From Paeniglutamicibacter cryotolerans (lineage in GTDB: Bacteria; Actinomycetota; Actinomycetes; Actinomycetales; Micrococcaceae), in contig NZ_JACHVS010000002.1 of NCBI RefSeq assembly GCF_014190875.1, forward strand, positions 496,001 through 560,000: a stretch of 64,000 nt of DNA, read 5' to 3'. The position numbers were made by a program, and so were the translations under genes. Below the pieces are notes generated by a model that saw only the letters and a list, made by a program, of their open reading frames with translations, did not search any database and was not told the origin of the DNA. Shown here one piece after another: positions 56,259-64,000 of this stretch. The number at the start of each line of letters is the position of its first letter. The first letter of the stretch is position 1.

Positions 56259-57203
56259 ATGATCGGCTATATTCTCCGCCGCCTTCTGCAGGCCATCGTG
56301 GTCGTCCTGGTGGTGACTGTCATCGTATTCATTTTGCTGCACCAGCTTCCAGGTGGGGCGGCCCGGGCGATTCTAGGACCGCGCGCAACCGATCTGCAGA
56401 TTACCGAGTTCAACCTTCAGAACGGATATGACAAGCCACTGATCGTGCAGTATTTCCATCAACTGGGACAGTGGCTGACAGGCAACTTCGGCTTCTCGAT
56501 CAAGCTGAACCAGTCGGTGAGTTCGCTGCTGGTCCAGCGCATGCCAAAGACGATTATTTTAGGCCTGCTCTCGCTGGTCCTGACAGTGGTTGTGGCGGTG
56601 CCGCTGGGCATCCTTCAAGCGGTGCGCCGGAACAAGCCTTTCGACTATATCGCCACCGGCTTGGCCTTCGTTTTCTACGCTGCACCAACGTTTTTCATTG
56701 GTCTGATCATGATCGAAATCTTCTCCCAGCAGCTGGGTTGGTTTCCGCCTGAGGCGCCGCAAGCCAATGGCGTGGTGCCAATCTTTGCCCAATTCGATGC
56801 CATGGTTCTGCCTATCGTTACCTTGGCCCTGCTGAGCATTGCCGGGTTCTCCCGCTACATGCGCTCCTCTGTCCTTGACAACGTGGATCAGGACTACGTG
56901 CGCACCGCGAAAGCCAAAGGAGCCGGGCCTACCCGGGTGCTCTATCATCATGTATTGCGCAACGCGCTGATCCCGATCATCACGCTTCTGGGACTTTCCA
57001 TTCCGGCGGTCTTTGCCGGGGCACTCATTACCGAATCGATCTTCAACTTTCCGGGGATGGGCTTGCTATTCTGGCAGGCAGCTCAGGCCTCCGACTATCC
57101 GGTGGAACTCGGTGTCGTCATGATCACAGCCTTCGCCACAGTGACTGGAAATCTCCTGGCCGACATTTCCCTTGCAGTGCTTGATCCGAGGGTGAAACTA
57201 TGA
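56259..57203 (+). CDS. ABC transporter permease, DppB/OppB type
   Basis: A 314-residue permease with six membrane segments. N-terminal IGYILRRLLQAIVVVLVVTVIVF and the EAA-loop region RTAKAKGAGPTRVLYHHVLRNALIP, which docks to the ATPase, are typical. Its stop overlaps the start of the next permease (ATGA). It forms a heterodimer with the following gene product and takes substrate from the lipoprotein. Confidence 0.92.
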   Translation: MIGYILRRLLQAIVVVLVVTVIVFILLHQLPGGAARAILGPRATDLQITEFNLQNGYDKPLIVQYFHQLGQWLTGNFGFSIKLNQSVSSLLVQRMPKTIILGLLSLVLTVVVAVPLGILQAVRRNKPFDYIATGLAFVFYAAPTFFIGLIMIEIFSQQLGWFPPEAPQANGVVPIFAQFDAMVLPIVTLALLSIAGFSRYMRSSVLDNVDQDYVRTAKAKGAGPTRVLYHHVLRNALIPIITLLGLSIPAVFAGALITESIFNFPGMGLLFWQAAQASDYPVELGVVMITAFATVTGNLLADISLAVLDPRVKL

Positions 57204-58153
57204 CAAGAATCCGTCCCGGAGCCGAAGAATCGGTTCCGGCAAATCTTGAAGACAGGCACGGGGCCGTTGTGCCGCTAGCTGCCACGGGACTGCCCGTCGG
57301 TAAGGCCAAGAGCATGTTCAGCCTCGGTTTCGAGGTTTTCATCCAGAACAAACTGGCCATTGTTGGGCTCGTCGTGCTCGTGCTTGCCATTCTGTTCTGC
57401 TTCCTGGGCCCGGTGATCTACCCAACCGACCAGGTCACGGTAAACCTGCTCAACGTGAACCTGCCACCCGGACCCGGGCACCCGTTGGGCACCGATGAAA
57501 CGGGCTACGACCAGCTGGGCCGGCTCATGGCCGGAGGTCAAGCATCGCTGACGATCGGGTTTTCCGCGGCCGTCATCGCCACCGTGGTCGGCACCGTCTG
57601 GGGGGCCATTGCCGGATTCTTCGGCGGCTGGGTGGATTCGATCATGATGCGCCTCGTCGATGCTCTGTTGTCCATCCCCATCCTGTTCCTGCTGCTCTTC
57701 CTGGTCACCATCGTCAGGCCAAGTATTCCCGTCATGATCTTCGTGCTCGGGCTGACTGCCTGGCTGGTTCCGGCCCGCCTGGTACGCGGTGAATCACTGA
57801 CGCTGCGGGTGCGGGAATACGTCCAAGCGGTCAGGGTCATGGGCGGCTCGTCCTGGCATTCGGTGTTGCGGCACATCATGCCCAATGTCATCGGCACCGT
57901 CATCGTCAACGCCACCTTCCAAGTGGCCGACGCAATTCTCCTGATCGCCTACCTCGGATACCTTGGGCTGGGCATCTCGCCGCCGGCCACCGACTGGGGC
58001 GGGATGCTGAGCAACGGTACGGCATTCGTCTTCACCAACTACTGGTGGCTGATCTACCCGCCGGGGTTCGCCATCATCATCGTGGTGGTGGCGGTCAACC
58101 TGGTCGGCGACGGGCTCAGGGACTCCGTCGAAGTTCGGCTACAGCGGCGCTGA
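57200..58153 (+). CDS. ABC transporter permease, DppC/OppC type
   Basis: A 317-residue permease partner with an extended N-terminus, six membrane segments, the LGTDETGYDQLGRLMAGGQASL periplasmic/loop motif and the EAA region VRVMGGSSWHSVLRHIMPNVIG. Its ATG overlaps the upstream stop, so the two permeases are translated in equal amounts. Confidence 0.93.
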   Translation: MTRIRPGAEESVPANLEDRHGAVVPLAATGLPVGKAKSMFSLGFEVFIQNKLAIVGLVVLVLAILFCFLGPVIYPTDQVTVNLLNVNLPPGPGHPLGTDETGYDQLGRLMAGGQASLTIGFSAAVIATVVGTVWGAIAGFFGGWVDSIMMRLVDALLSIPILFLLLFLVTIVRPSIPVMIFVLGLTAWLVPARLVRGESLTLRVREYVQAVRVMGGSSWHSVLRHIMPNVIGTVIVNATFQVADAILLIAYLGYLGLGISPPATDWGGMLSNGTAFVFTNYWWLIYPPGFAIIIVVVAVNLVGDGLRDSVEVRLQRR

Positions 58154-58195
58154 TCGGCGTCGTCAAACACACCATCCCTGGTTGGAGGGCCACAC

Positions 58196-60475
58196 ATGCC
58201 GCTCTTGGAGATTCGCGATCTCAGCACTGATATCCGGCTCAGCAAATCGGTGGTGCATGCGCTGGACCATGTGACCATGCACGTCGATTCCGGGGAATGC
58301 CTAGGCCTGGTGGGGGAGTCTGGCAGCGGCAAAACCATGACCGCCATGTCCATCGAACGGCTGCTGCCACCGGGCGGACAAATCACTAACGGCCAAATCA
58401 TCTTTGACGGCGAGGACCTGGTCCAGCTGGGGGAGCCGAGGCTGCGCGAGATCCGCGGCGGTGACATCGGCATGATCTTCCAAGACCCGATGACCTCCCT
58501 GAACCCCGTGCAGACGATCGGGGAACAGGTCGCCGAGCCGTTGATGCTGCACCGCAACATGGGCAAGGCGGCCGCCCTGAAGGAAGTGGTGGAGATGTTC
58601 GGGCTGGTCGGCATCCCCAGCCCGGCCGAGCGGATCAAGCAGTTCCCACACCAGCTCTCCGGTGGTCAGCGTCAACGCGTCATGATAGCGATGGCGCTGA
58701 TTTGCCAGCCCAAGCTGCTCATCGCCGACGAGCCCACGACAGCCCTGGACGTCACCGTGCAGAAGCAGATCCTGGAGCTCGTTTCCAGGCTTCGCGTCGA
58801 ACTGAACATGGCCATGATCCTGGTGACGCACGATCTCGGCGTCATCGCGGGAAATGCCGACCGGGTTGTGGTCATGTACGCCGGCAAGATAGCTGAGATG
58901 GCCGACGTTCATACGCTGTTCCTGGCTCCGAAGCACCGCTATACGGACGCCCTCTTCGAGGCGCTGCCAGAGCGTGCCGCCGGGACCGGGGAGCGGCTGT
59001 ATTCGATTCCGGGCCTGCCGCCGGATCTGACCGAACCACCGCCAGCGTGCCGCTTCGCACCTCGCTGCCGCTTTGCCGTAGACCTCTGCCGCACCATGGT
59101 GCCACCGGTGACCACCTTCCAGACAGCAGCAGGCCCGCAGGAGTATGCCTGCTTCGTGCCGCGCACCACGCCGTTGGCCGTACCCGAGCAGGTGGACCTG
59201 CGCACTGTCGTTCCGGAGCTGGCCCGGGTGGAGGCCGCCGAGCTTGAGGCCGGAACGGATCTCTCCGACGCCGTACAAGGCACCGGACCTGATAAGGGCC
59301 AGCAACCTGCGGCGCAGGGGGCAGCCGAGGCCGATCTGGGATCCTGGGTCGCACCGCGGACATTCATTCCGGCCGACGGGACGCCGTTGCTGCAGATCCA
59401 GTCGGTCGTGAAGGACTTCCCGGTGACGGCAGGGGCCATCCTGCGCCGGCATGTGGGCGATGTCAGCGCCGTGGCCGACGTGACGCTGGCTATACCGCGC
59501 GGCAGCACGCTGGGGCTGGTGGGGGAGTCTGGATGCGGCAAAACGACCCTCGGGCGCCTGGTGGTCGGGCTCGAGGAACCCACCGACGGCCATATCCTGT
59601 TCCGTGGTCGGAAGATCAGCAAGCTGCGCGGCAAGGAGGCCAAGGAGGGCCGACGGAACGTCCAGTTCATGTTCCAAGATTCCTATGCGTCGCTGGATCC
59701 GCGGATGCGCGTGCGGCAGATCCTGCGTGAACCCCTGGATATTCAGCATGTCGGCACTCCATCCGACCGCAACGAAAGGGTTGACGAGCTGCTGGCCGCC
59801 GTCGGACTGCCTGCGCGTGCAGCCGAAAGGTACCCGCATGAATTCTCAGGCGGTCAACGTCAGCGGATCGGACTGGCTCGGGCCCTGGCATTGCAGCCGG
59901 GCCTGATCGTGGCGGACGAACCGGTGTCCGCGCTGGATGTGTCCATCCAGGCACAGGTGTTGAACCTGATGAAGGATCTGCAGCGGGACCGCGAGTTGAC
60001 CTATCTATTCATCAGCCACGACCTGTCCGTGGTGCGGTACCTCTCCGATGTCATCGCCGTCATGTACCTGGGCCGGATGGTTGAAGTGGGACCCGCGGCA
60101 GAGGTCTACTCCCGGCCGCAGCACCACTACACGCGCGGGCTCATCGACACGATCCCCATCCCGGATCCCATCGTGGAACGGCAGAAGGCCAAATTGGGCG
60201 TGCGCGGAGAACTGCCCTCGGCCATAAACCCGCCTAGCGGTTGCCGGTTCCGCACACGTTGCCCGATGGCACAGGACATTTGCGCGAGGGTGGTGCCCCT
60301 GCTGCAGCCCGGAGGGGGATCAGAGCCCATCTCCGCCCAGGCAGTGGCCGATGCCACGGACCTTGCTGCAGCCAGGGGAACGGTTCCGCACCTGACGGCA
60401 TGCCACTTCCCCATCGACGGGTACGCAGCGGTCGATGTCCTCGGGGACACGGTTGCTACTCCGGGCCCCGTGTAA
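58196..60475 (+). CDS. Fused ABC transporter ATPase, DppD-DppF type
   Basis: A 759-residue protein with two nucleotide-binding domains in one chain. The first (about 1-325) has Walker A GESGSGKT, signature LSGGQRQR and Walker B LLIADEPTT; the second (about 395-730) has GESGCGKT, FSGGQRQR and LIVADEPVS. Each ends with the Cys-rich oligopeptide-ATPase C-terminal motif (PACRFAPRCRFAVDLC; SGCRFRTRCPMAQDIC), expected to bind an iron-sulfur cluster. An 80-residue linker joins them. It powers the importer formed with the two permeases. Fusion of the D and F subunits is known in several bacteria. Confidence 0.94.
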   Translation: MPLLEIRDLSTDIRLSKSVVHALDHVTMHVDSGECLGLVGESGSGKTMTAMSIERLLPPGGQITNGQIIFDGEDLVQLGEPRLREIRGGDIGMIFQDPMTSLNPVQTIGEQVAEPLMLHRNMGKAAALKEVVEMFGLVGIPSPAERIKQFPHQLSGGQRQRVMIAMALICQPKLLIADEPTTALDVTVQKQILELVSRLRVELNMAMILVTHDLGVIAGNADRVVVMYAGKIAEMADVHTLFLAPKHRYTDALFEALPERAAGTGERLYSIPGLPPDLTEPPPACRFAPRCRFAVDLCRTMVPPVTTFQTAAGPQEYACFVPRTTPLAVPEQVDLRTVVPELARVEAAELEAGTDLSDAVQGTGPDKGQQPAAQGAAEADLGSWVAPRTFIPADGTPLLQIQSVVKDFPVTAGAILRRHVGDVSAVADVTLAIPRGSTLGLVGESGCGKTTLGRLVVGLEEPTDGHILFRGRKISKLRGKEAKEGRRNVQFMFQDSYASLDPRMRVRQILREPLDIQHVGTPSDRNERVDELLAAVGLPARAAERYPHEFSGGQRQRIGLARALALQPGLIVADEPVSALDVSIQAQVLNLMKDLQRDRELTYLFISHDLSVVRYLSDVIAVMYLGRMVEVGPAAEVYSRPQHHYTRGLIDTIPIPDPIVERQKAKLGVRGELPSAINPPSGCRFRTRCPMAQDICARVVPLLQPGGGSEPISAQAVADATDLAAARGTVPHLTACHFPIDGYAAVDVLGDTVATPGPV

Positions 60476-60941
60476 GTTGAAGCGGTAGTCGTTCCGGGCA
60501 GCAAGGTGTTGCTGCTGTGGGAAGTGTTCCACGGCGAATGGGCTTCTTGGTGCCCGTCACGCGGGGTGCAGGCGCCTGATTCACTGGTTCCTGCCCTGAT
60601 ACGATGCTGCATTCGGTCCACTCTTTGGCCGCCTAGCCGAAGGCGATGAGCCGGAAATTCGTCCCACGGGCCTTCCCGGAATGCGCAGCGGCCAACGCCA
60701 TCTGCGAGATGGTGCCCGTCAGCACTCACGGCACCGGCGATCCCCCTGGAAATCCAAGCGCGACGGTAGCTGCCCTTGGTGTGTCCAGCGTGGCAAGTTG
60801 AAATGAACCGCCGACATGGTAAGGATACAGAGGAGGATTTCCCGTCTCCGCGGATTCGGTACTTTTTTGTTTGAGGCTTTTTGGACCATCGCTATGTCAA
60901 TTGAAAGCGGTCCATCGGGACCAAGGGGAGAAGTGCCACGC
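60476..60941. other. Intergenic region before SH3 gene
   Basis: About 465 bp without a convincing gene. A small perfect hairpin (GCAGCAA 60498-60504 with TTGCTGC 60509-60515) lies 23 bp after the ABC operon and may contribute to termination. The downstream part should hold the promoter of the SH3-domain gene. Confidence 0.4.
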
Positions 60942-61332
60942 ATGAACGAAGTACCACGAAATCAGTGCACGTTGAGGAGGAAAGCCTCTCCGTTTGCCCG
61001 TTTCAACCAGGTGGCGGCATCCGTCATGGCATTGTCATTCCTTCTCGTTGCGGCGGCGTCCGGCGACCCGGCAACCGCGGCCCCGGTCGTCCTCCCGGCG
61101 TCCGCCGGCCGGCTTCAGCTGGCTCTGCCTGCGGCGGCGTCGCCGATCACCAAGCAGGCCAACGTCAACCTGAACCTGAGGGCGAAGGCCAGCGCCGGCT
61201 CAAAGGTCCTGTTGACTATTCCCCGGGGGACCAAACTGAAGGTATTGGGGACTTCTGGCAAGTGGATCAAAGTCACCTACAAATCAAAGACCGGATGGGC
61301 CTCGGGGGATTTCATGAAGACCGTGCCTGCCC

Positions 61333-61926
61333 CTAGGGCGTGTCTCCTAATGTCGTAATGGCCGCGCTCCAGATGACCACCGCCTGCAACATCACCGCCG
61401 AGCGGTAGGTCAGTGCGAGTTTGTCATAGCGGGTGGCTAGTGACCTCCACTGCTTCAGCGTGTTGAAGCTGCATTCCACGACATTGCGGCGTTTGTACGC
61501 TTCCTTGTCGTAGGTCACCGGCCTCCCGCCGGCCGAACCCCTGCGCTTGCGGTTCTCCTTTTGGTCTTCCTTTTCAGGGATCACGCATTGGATTCCGTGT
61601 TCCCGCAGGTATTTACGGATGGCCCGTGAGGAGTACGCCTTGTCGGCCATGGCCCGCTCCGGTCGCCGTCTGGCCGCGCCGGGCCCGGTCTTCTCGACCT
61701 TCAGCGCGTCCATGAGGTTTGCGAACATCGGCGAATCCCCGCCCTGCCCAGGGCCGAGTATCAGCACCAGTGGCCTACGGTTTCCGTCGACCAGGGCGTG
61801 GATCTTGGTGGTCAGTCCGCCGCGGGACCGGCCAATCGCATGATCGGCCGGCTCAACGAGAAGATTCTTGTAATTCGATAGTTCCCCCTGTGTCACGGGT
61901 GAGGTTGGTGCCGTGCTGGTGGGCAC
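61333..61926 (-). CDS. IS5-family transposase, C-terminal frame
   Basis: It continues the transposase from about EPADHAIGRSRGGLTTKIHAL, with the second Asp in MADKAYSS and the final Glu in NVVECSFNTLKQWRS, completing the DDE triad. No own start with ribosome binding site is evident, so it needs a +1 (or -2) shift from the first frame. The stop codon TAG (61335-61333) lies in the CTAG target duplication. Confidence 0.85.
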   Translation of the reverse strand: MPTSTAPTSPVTQGELSNYKNLLVEPADHAIGRSRGGLTTKIHALVDGNRRPLVLILGPGQGGDSPMFANLMDALKVEKTGPGAARRRPERAMADKAYSSRAIRKYLREHGIQCVIPEKEDQKENRKRRGSAGGRPVTYDKEAYKRRNVVECSFNTLKQWRSLATRYDKLALTYRSAVMLQAVVIWSAAITTLGDTP

Positions 61927-62288
61927 GGTTCACCGTGGAATCCACCGACACCTCCCAATTGATCAGGCCCTGCGTGTCGGCACGGCTGAGCAGGGCACCC
62001 AGGACGGTGTCCCAGGTGCCGTCGTTGCTGTAGCGGCGGTGGCGCTTCCAGACAGTTTTCCACGAGCCGAAATGTTCGGGCAGGTCACGCCAAGGGATGC
62101 CTGCCCGGTAGCGGTAGATGATGCCCTCGGTGATCAACCGGTGGTCCTTGAACGGTCGTCCGGCCTTGCCCGTGGAGCTGGGCATCATCGGGGCAATCAG
62201 TTCCCACTGGTCATCGGAGAAAACGGCGTATCGGGATTTCACCCGTTCATCCTCTCAAAACCGGCTACCGGAGATTAGGAGACACGCC
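61337..62288 (-). mobile_element. IS5-family insertion sequence
   Basis: A 952-bp element with 15-bp perfect terminal inverted repeats (GGCGTGTCTCCTAAT), flanked by CTAG at 61333-61336 and 62289-62292 (a TA duplication with longer repeats is equivalent). Its transposase is in two overlapping frames on the minus strand. It interrupts the SH3/GGCT gene. A degenerate relative is at 19690-20415. Confidence 0.9.
61853..62242 (-). CDS. IS5-family transposase, N-terminal frame
   Basis: A 129-residue frame from GTG 62242 (GAGAGGA upstream): VFSDDQWELIAPMMP, GIIYRYRAGIPWRDLPEHFG and the first catalytic Asp in VSVDSTVNRAHQHG. It ends at a stop while the second frame continues the protein. The second frame is +1 relative to this one, whereas known IS5/IS427-type programmed shifts are -1, so this may be an inactivating indel rather than programmed frameshifting. 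Confidence 0.85.
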   Translation of the reverse strand: MKSRYAVFSDDQWELIAPMMPSSTGKAGRPFKDHRLITEGIIYRYRAGIPWRDLPEHFGSWKTVWKRHRRYSNDGTWDTVLGALLSRADTQGLINWEVSVDSTVNRAHQHGTNLTRDTGGTIELQESSR

Positions 62289-63494
62289 CTAGGCCGAAGA
62301 CCACTAAGCAGGCCACTGCCAACGTCAATTTACGGGCCAAAGCCGATGTCTCAGCGAAGGCCATGGTGTTGATTCCCAAGGGCACCAAGCTGACCGTGCT
62401 GGCGTCCACCGGCACATGGATCAAGGTCAGCTACCAGTTGAAGACCGGATGGGTCTCCGCCGACTACCTGAAGACCGTGGCGAACCTGGCGCCGAAGCTC
62501 TACCGTTACGCCCAGGTGGCAGGCAGCGTTCTCGCCAAGGCCGAGGCCAGCTCCGACGTGCTGTTCAAGGTGTCCAAGGGTTCGAGGGTCGAGCTGTTGA
62601 AAACGGTCGGCAGCTGGTCCCGGGTGGGGATTGGATCGCGTTTCGGTTGGATGGATTCCAATGATCTCGGTGAATCCGCACCCAAGTCAAAACCGAAAAT
62701 CTACAACTGGACGACGGCAAAGGCCTCCGTCCGCACCGAGCCTGATGCGGACGCGAAGCTGCTGGATTTGATCAATGCGAAGACCCGGGTCGAGTACCTC
62801 AAGAAGAAGGGCTCGTGGCGACAGGTCAAGACCGATGCGGGAACAGGCTGGGTACTGGCCGCCCAGTTGAGCGACACGGACCCGGCCGCCAAATCATATA
62901 GATGGACCACCGGATCCGTGAACCTGCGCAAGGGACCCTCCGTCGCGAAGGCCAGCCTCGGCACGCTTCCGTCATGGGAAAAGGTCATCCACCATCGCAT
63001 ATCCGGGGCCTGGTCGGAAGTCACTACATCCAAGGGCCATGGCTGGGTCGCAAATACCGGGCTATCCAAGAGCGGGCCGCTTCCGGTGGCCGTCTACGGG
63101 ACGCTCCGGCCGGGCCAGGGTCCCTACCGCGCCATGCTCCATGGCAAAACAACAGGTGAAGAACGGACCAGGATCGTCGATCACAACCTCTATATCGACA
63201 ACAAGAACGGACTTTCCTACATTCTTCCCGAAGCATCCCAAGCCACGGGTGTCGTCTCCTACCGGATGACCCTGAAAAGGGGAAGTTATAACTCCACGGT
63301 GGCCAGGCTGGACGCCTATGAACGCTATGATCCCTCGAAATTGCCTGATAACCAGCTCTATGTGCGCAAACGGGTAACCGACACCGAGGGCAACACCGTC
63401 TGGGCGTACGTCGGCGGAGCAAAGATGAGCAAGTATCTGCGCACCAGTGGTATCAAGGTTCCAACCGGCGACTACCTGAAGAGGTTCTAGGTCC

Positions 63495-64000
63495 ATGCAC
63501 GAAAAGGCCCGCATCACCCTGCTCTCAGTGGTGTGCGTCGTGGCAGTGGGGCTTGGATTCGGCATTCCGGCTGCCAAGGGAACCATGTTCCAGCTTCCGG
63601 CTGAATTACAGGCCGGGTCTGATACTGCTGTTCAGGATCCGATCAGTGGAAAGAAGGTCGTGACCGACAAGCACGACAATGTGGCGAAGAAGCGGGGTGA
63701 GACGGCCGGGCTTGTCGATGAGCACGACGGGAAGACGTACTTCACGTTCGAGGTACTGTCGGCCAAGACGGTGTCGAGCTGCACGCCACGGGTCGGCGTC
63801 GGAATGCTCAAGCCGGAGAACGGCTACTTCCTGGTCGTCGATGTGAAAGCGAGCATGGCTGCCAGCATCTCCCAGCAAGTGGGAGGATCGTCAGTCGACA
63901 TCTTCATGCCGGTGATTGCCGAAGCGTTTTCGGTGCTCTCACCGACCGGGAAGATCCAGCGCGAGGTAGCCTCGGCCGCTGCTTTCGGCTGCCTGACGGA
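63495..64000 (+). CDS. Exported protein of unknown function, cut by window end
   Basis: A frame from ATG 63495 open to the window edge (168 codons). The N-terminus is a signal-peptide-like segment (KARITLLSVVCVVAVGLGFG, then IPAAKG), followed by a beta-rich domain with EHDGKTYFTFEVLSAKTV and YFLVVDVKAS, somewhat like extracellular DUF4352-type immunoglobulin-like domains. It begins 4 bp after the SH3/GGCT gene and is probably co-transcribed with it. Family not established. Confidence 0.6.
   Translation, partial: MHEKARITLLSVVCVVAVGLGFGIPAAKGTMFQLPAELQAGSDTAVQDPISGKKVVTDKHDNVAKKRGETAGLVDEHDGKTYFTFEVLSAKTVSSCTPRVGVGMLKPENGYFLVVDVKASMAASISQQVGGSSVDIFMPVIAEAFSVLSPTGKIQREVASAAAFGCLT

Larger units (their letters stand above)
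60942..63490 (+). pseudogene. Secreted SH3-repeat/GGCT-like protein, split by IS5-type element
   Basis: An exported protein interrupted by an IS. The left part (60942-61336) has a signal peptide (basic start, ASVMALSFLLVAAASG, AxA-type site) and the first SH3_3 repeat. The right part (62289-63490) has four more SH3-like repeats (each with a GTKL or similar turn and a GW..AxxL end) and a C-terminal gamma-glutamylcyclotransferase-like fold: VAVYGTLRPGQGPY, then RLDAYERYD with the likely catalytic Glu. Removing the IS and one target duplication restores the frame exactly (TVPAPRPKTTKQA), about 530 residues. SH3_3 domains usually bind cell wall; the GGCT-like domain may act on gamma-glutamyl amines. 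Start ATG 60942 has AGGGGAG upstream. Confidence 0.85.

Noticed and set aside
56221..56262. 13-codon leader peptide overlapping the DppB-type permease start
   Set aside because: An ATG frame ends at the permease ATG, but no strong ribosome binding site or attenuator-like codons support it.
58301..59839. 512-codon minus-strand frame opposite the fused ABC ATPase
   Set aside because: Shadow frame; the plus strand carries both Walker motifs and signatures.

Overview
This is a GC-rich chromosomal segment from an actinobacterium, most likely an Arthrobacter-like member of the Micrococcaceae. The basis is the gene order rne, rplU, rpmA, obgE, proB, proA, nadD, rsfS, the long Ala/Pro/Lys-rich tails on several proteins, the use of GTG and TTG starts, and the class Ib nrdHIEF operon. 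The assignment is inferred from recognised protein families; no database search was run.

Layout. 0-15.5 kb is a conserved housekeeping block: a VKOR-type membrane protein, RNase E/G, ribosomal proteins L21 and L27, Obg GTPase, proline biosynthesis (proB, proA), NAD biosynthesis (nadD), ribosome silencing factor, tRNA-Ala(GGC) and an amino-acid permease. 15.7-20.4 kb is decayed: a frameshifted FAD-linked oxidase, a UbiB/ABC1-kinase remnant, an unrecognised ORF, an intact alpha/beta hydrolase and a degenerate IS5-type element. 20.5-27.1 kb is a tight operon (MFS transporter, sulfatase, nucleoside hydrolase, ribokinase-family kinase, LacI regulator) behind a long perfect dyad. This is the best candidate for an undescribed catabolic system, possibly import, desulfation, glycosidic cleavage and sugar phosphorylation of a sulfated nucleoside-like compound.

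27.5-34 kb is an accessory graveyard: serine-recombinase, IS630-like, HerA-type ATPase and ISL3 remnants, a perfect 24-bp inverted repeat, and one intact IS982-family element, with two intact membrane-protein genes (GAP-family and AI-2E-family) in between. 34-42.7 kb has meso-diaminopimelate dehydrogenase and a divergent lipid-type module (TetR, GlpD-like dehydrogenase and diacylglycerol-kinase-like protein on one strand, an alkyl-DHAP-synthase-like FAD oxidase on the other). The oxidase is broken by a second, apparently identical IS982 copy. 43-49 kb mixes intact genes (dicarboxylate symporter, LLM flavin oxidoreductase, pyridoxal-kinase-like) with decayed redox genes (thioredoxin-reductase-like, pyruvate-oxidase-like).

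49.2-53.6 kb is the ribonucleotide reductase operon nrdH-nrdI-nrdE-nrdF, with candidate NrdR and DnaA boxes upstream. 54.3-60.5 kb is a complete peptide-type ABC importer. The window ends with a secreted protein of five SH3-like repeats plus a gamma-glutamylcyclotransferase-like domain, cut by a recent IS5-family insertion, and the start of another exported protein.

Across the window, three IS insertions sit at CTAG sites, two of them in genes whose frame is restored exactly by removing the element. In each element the transposase stop codon lies inside the flanking CTAG.
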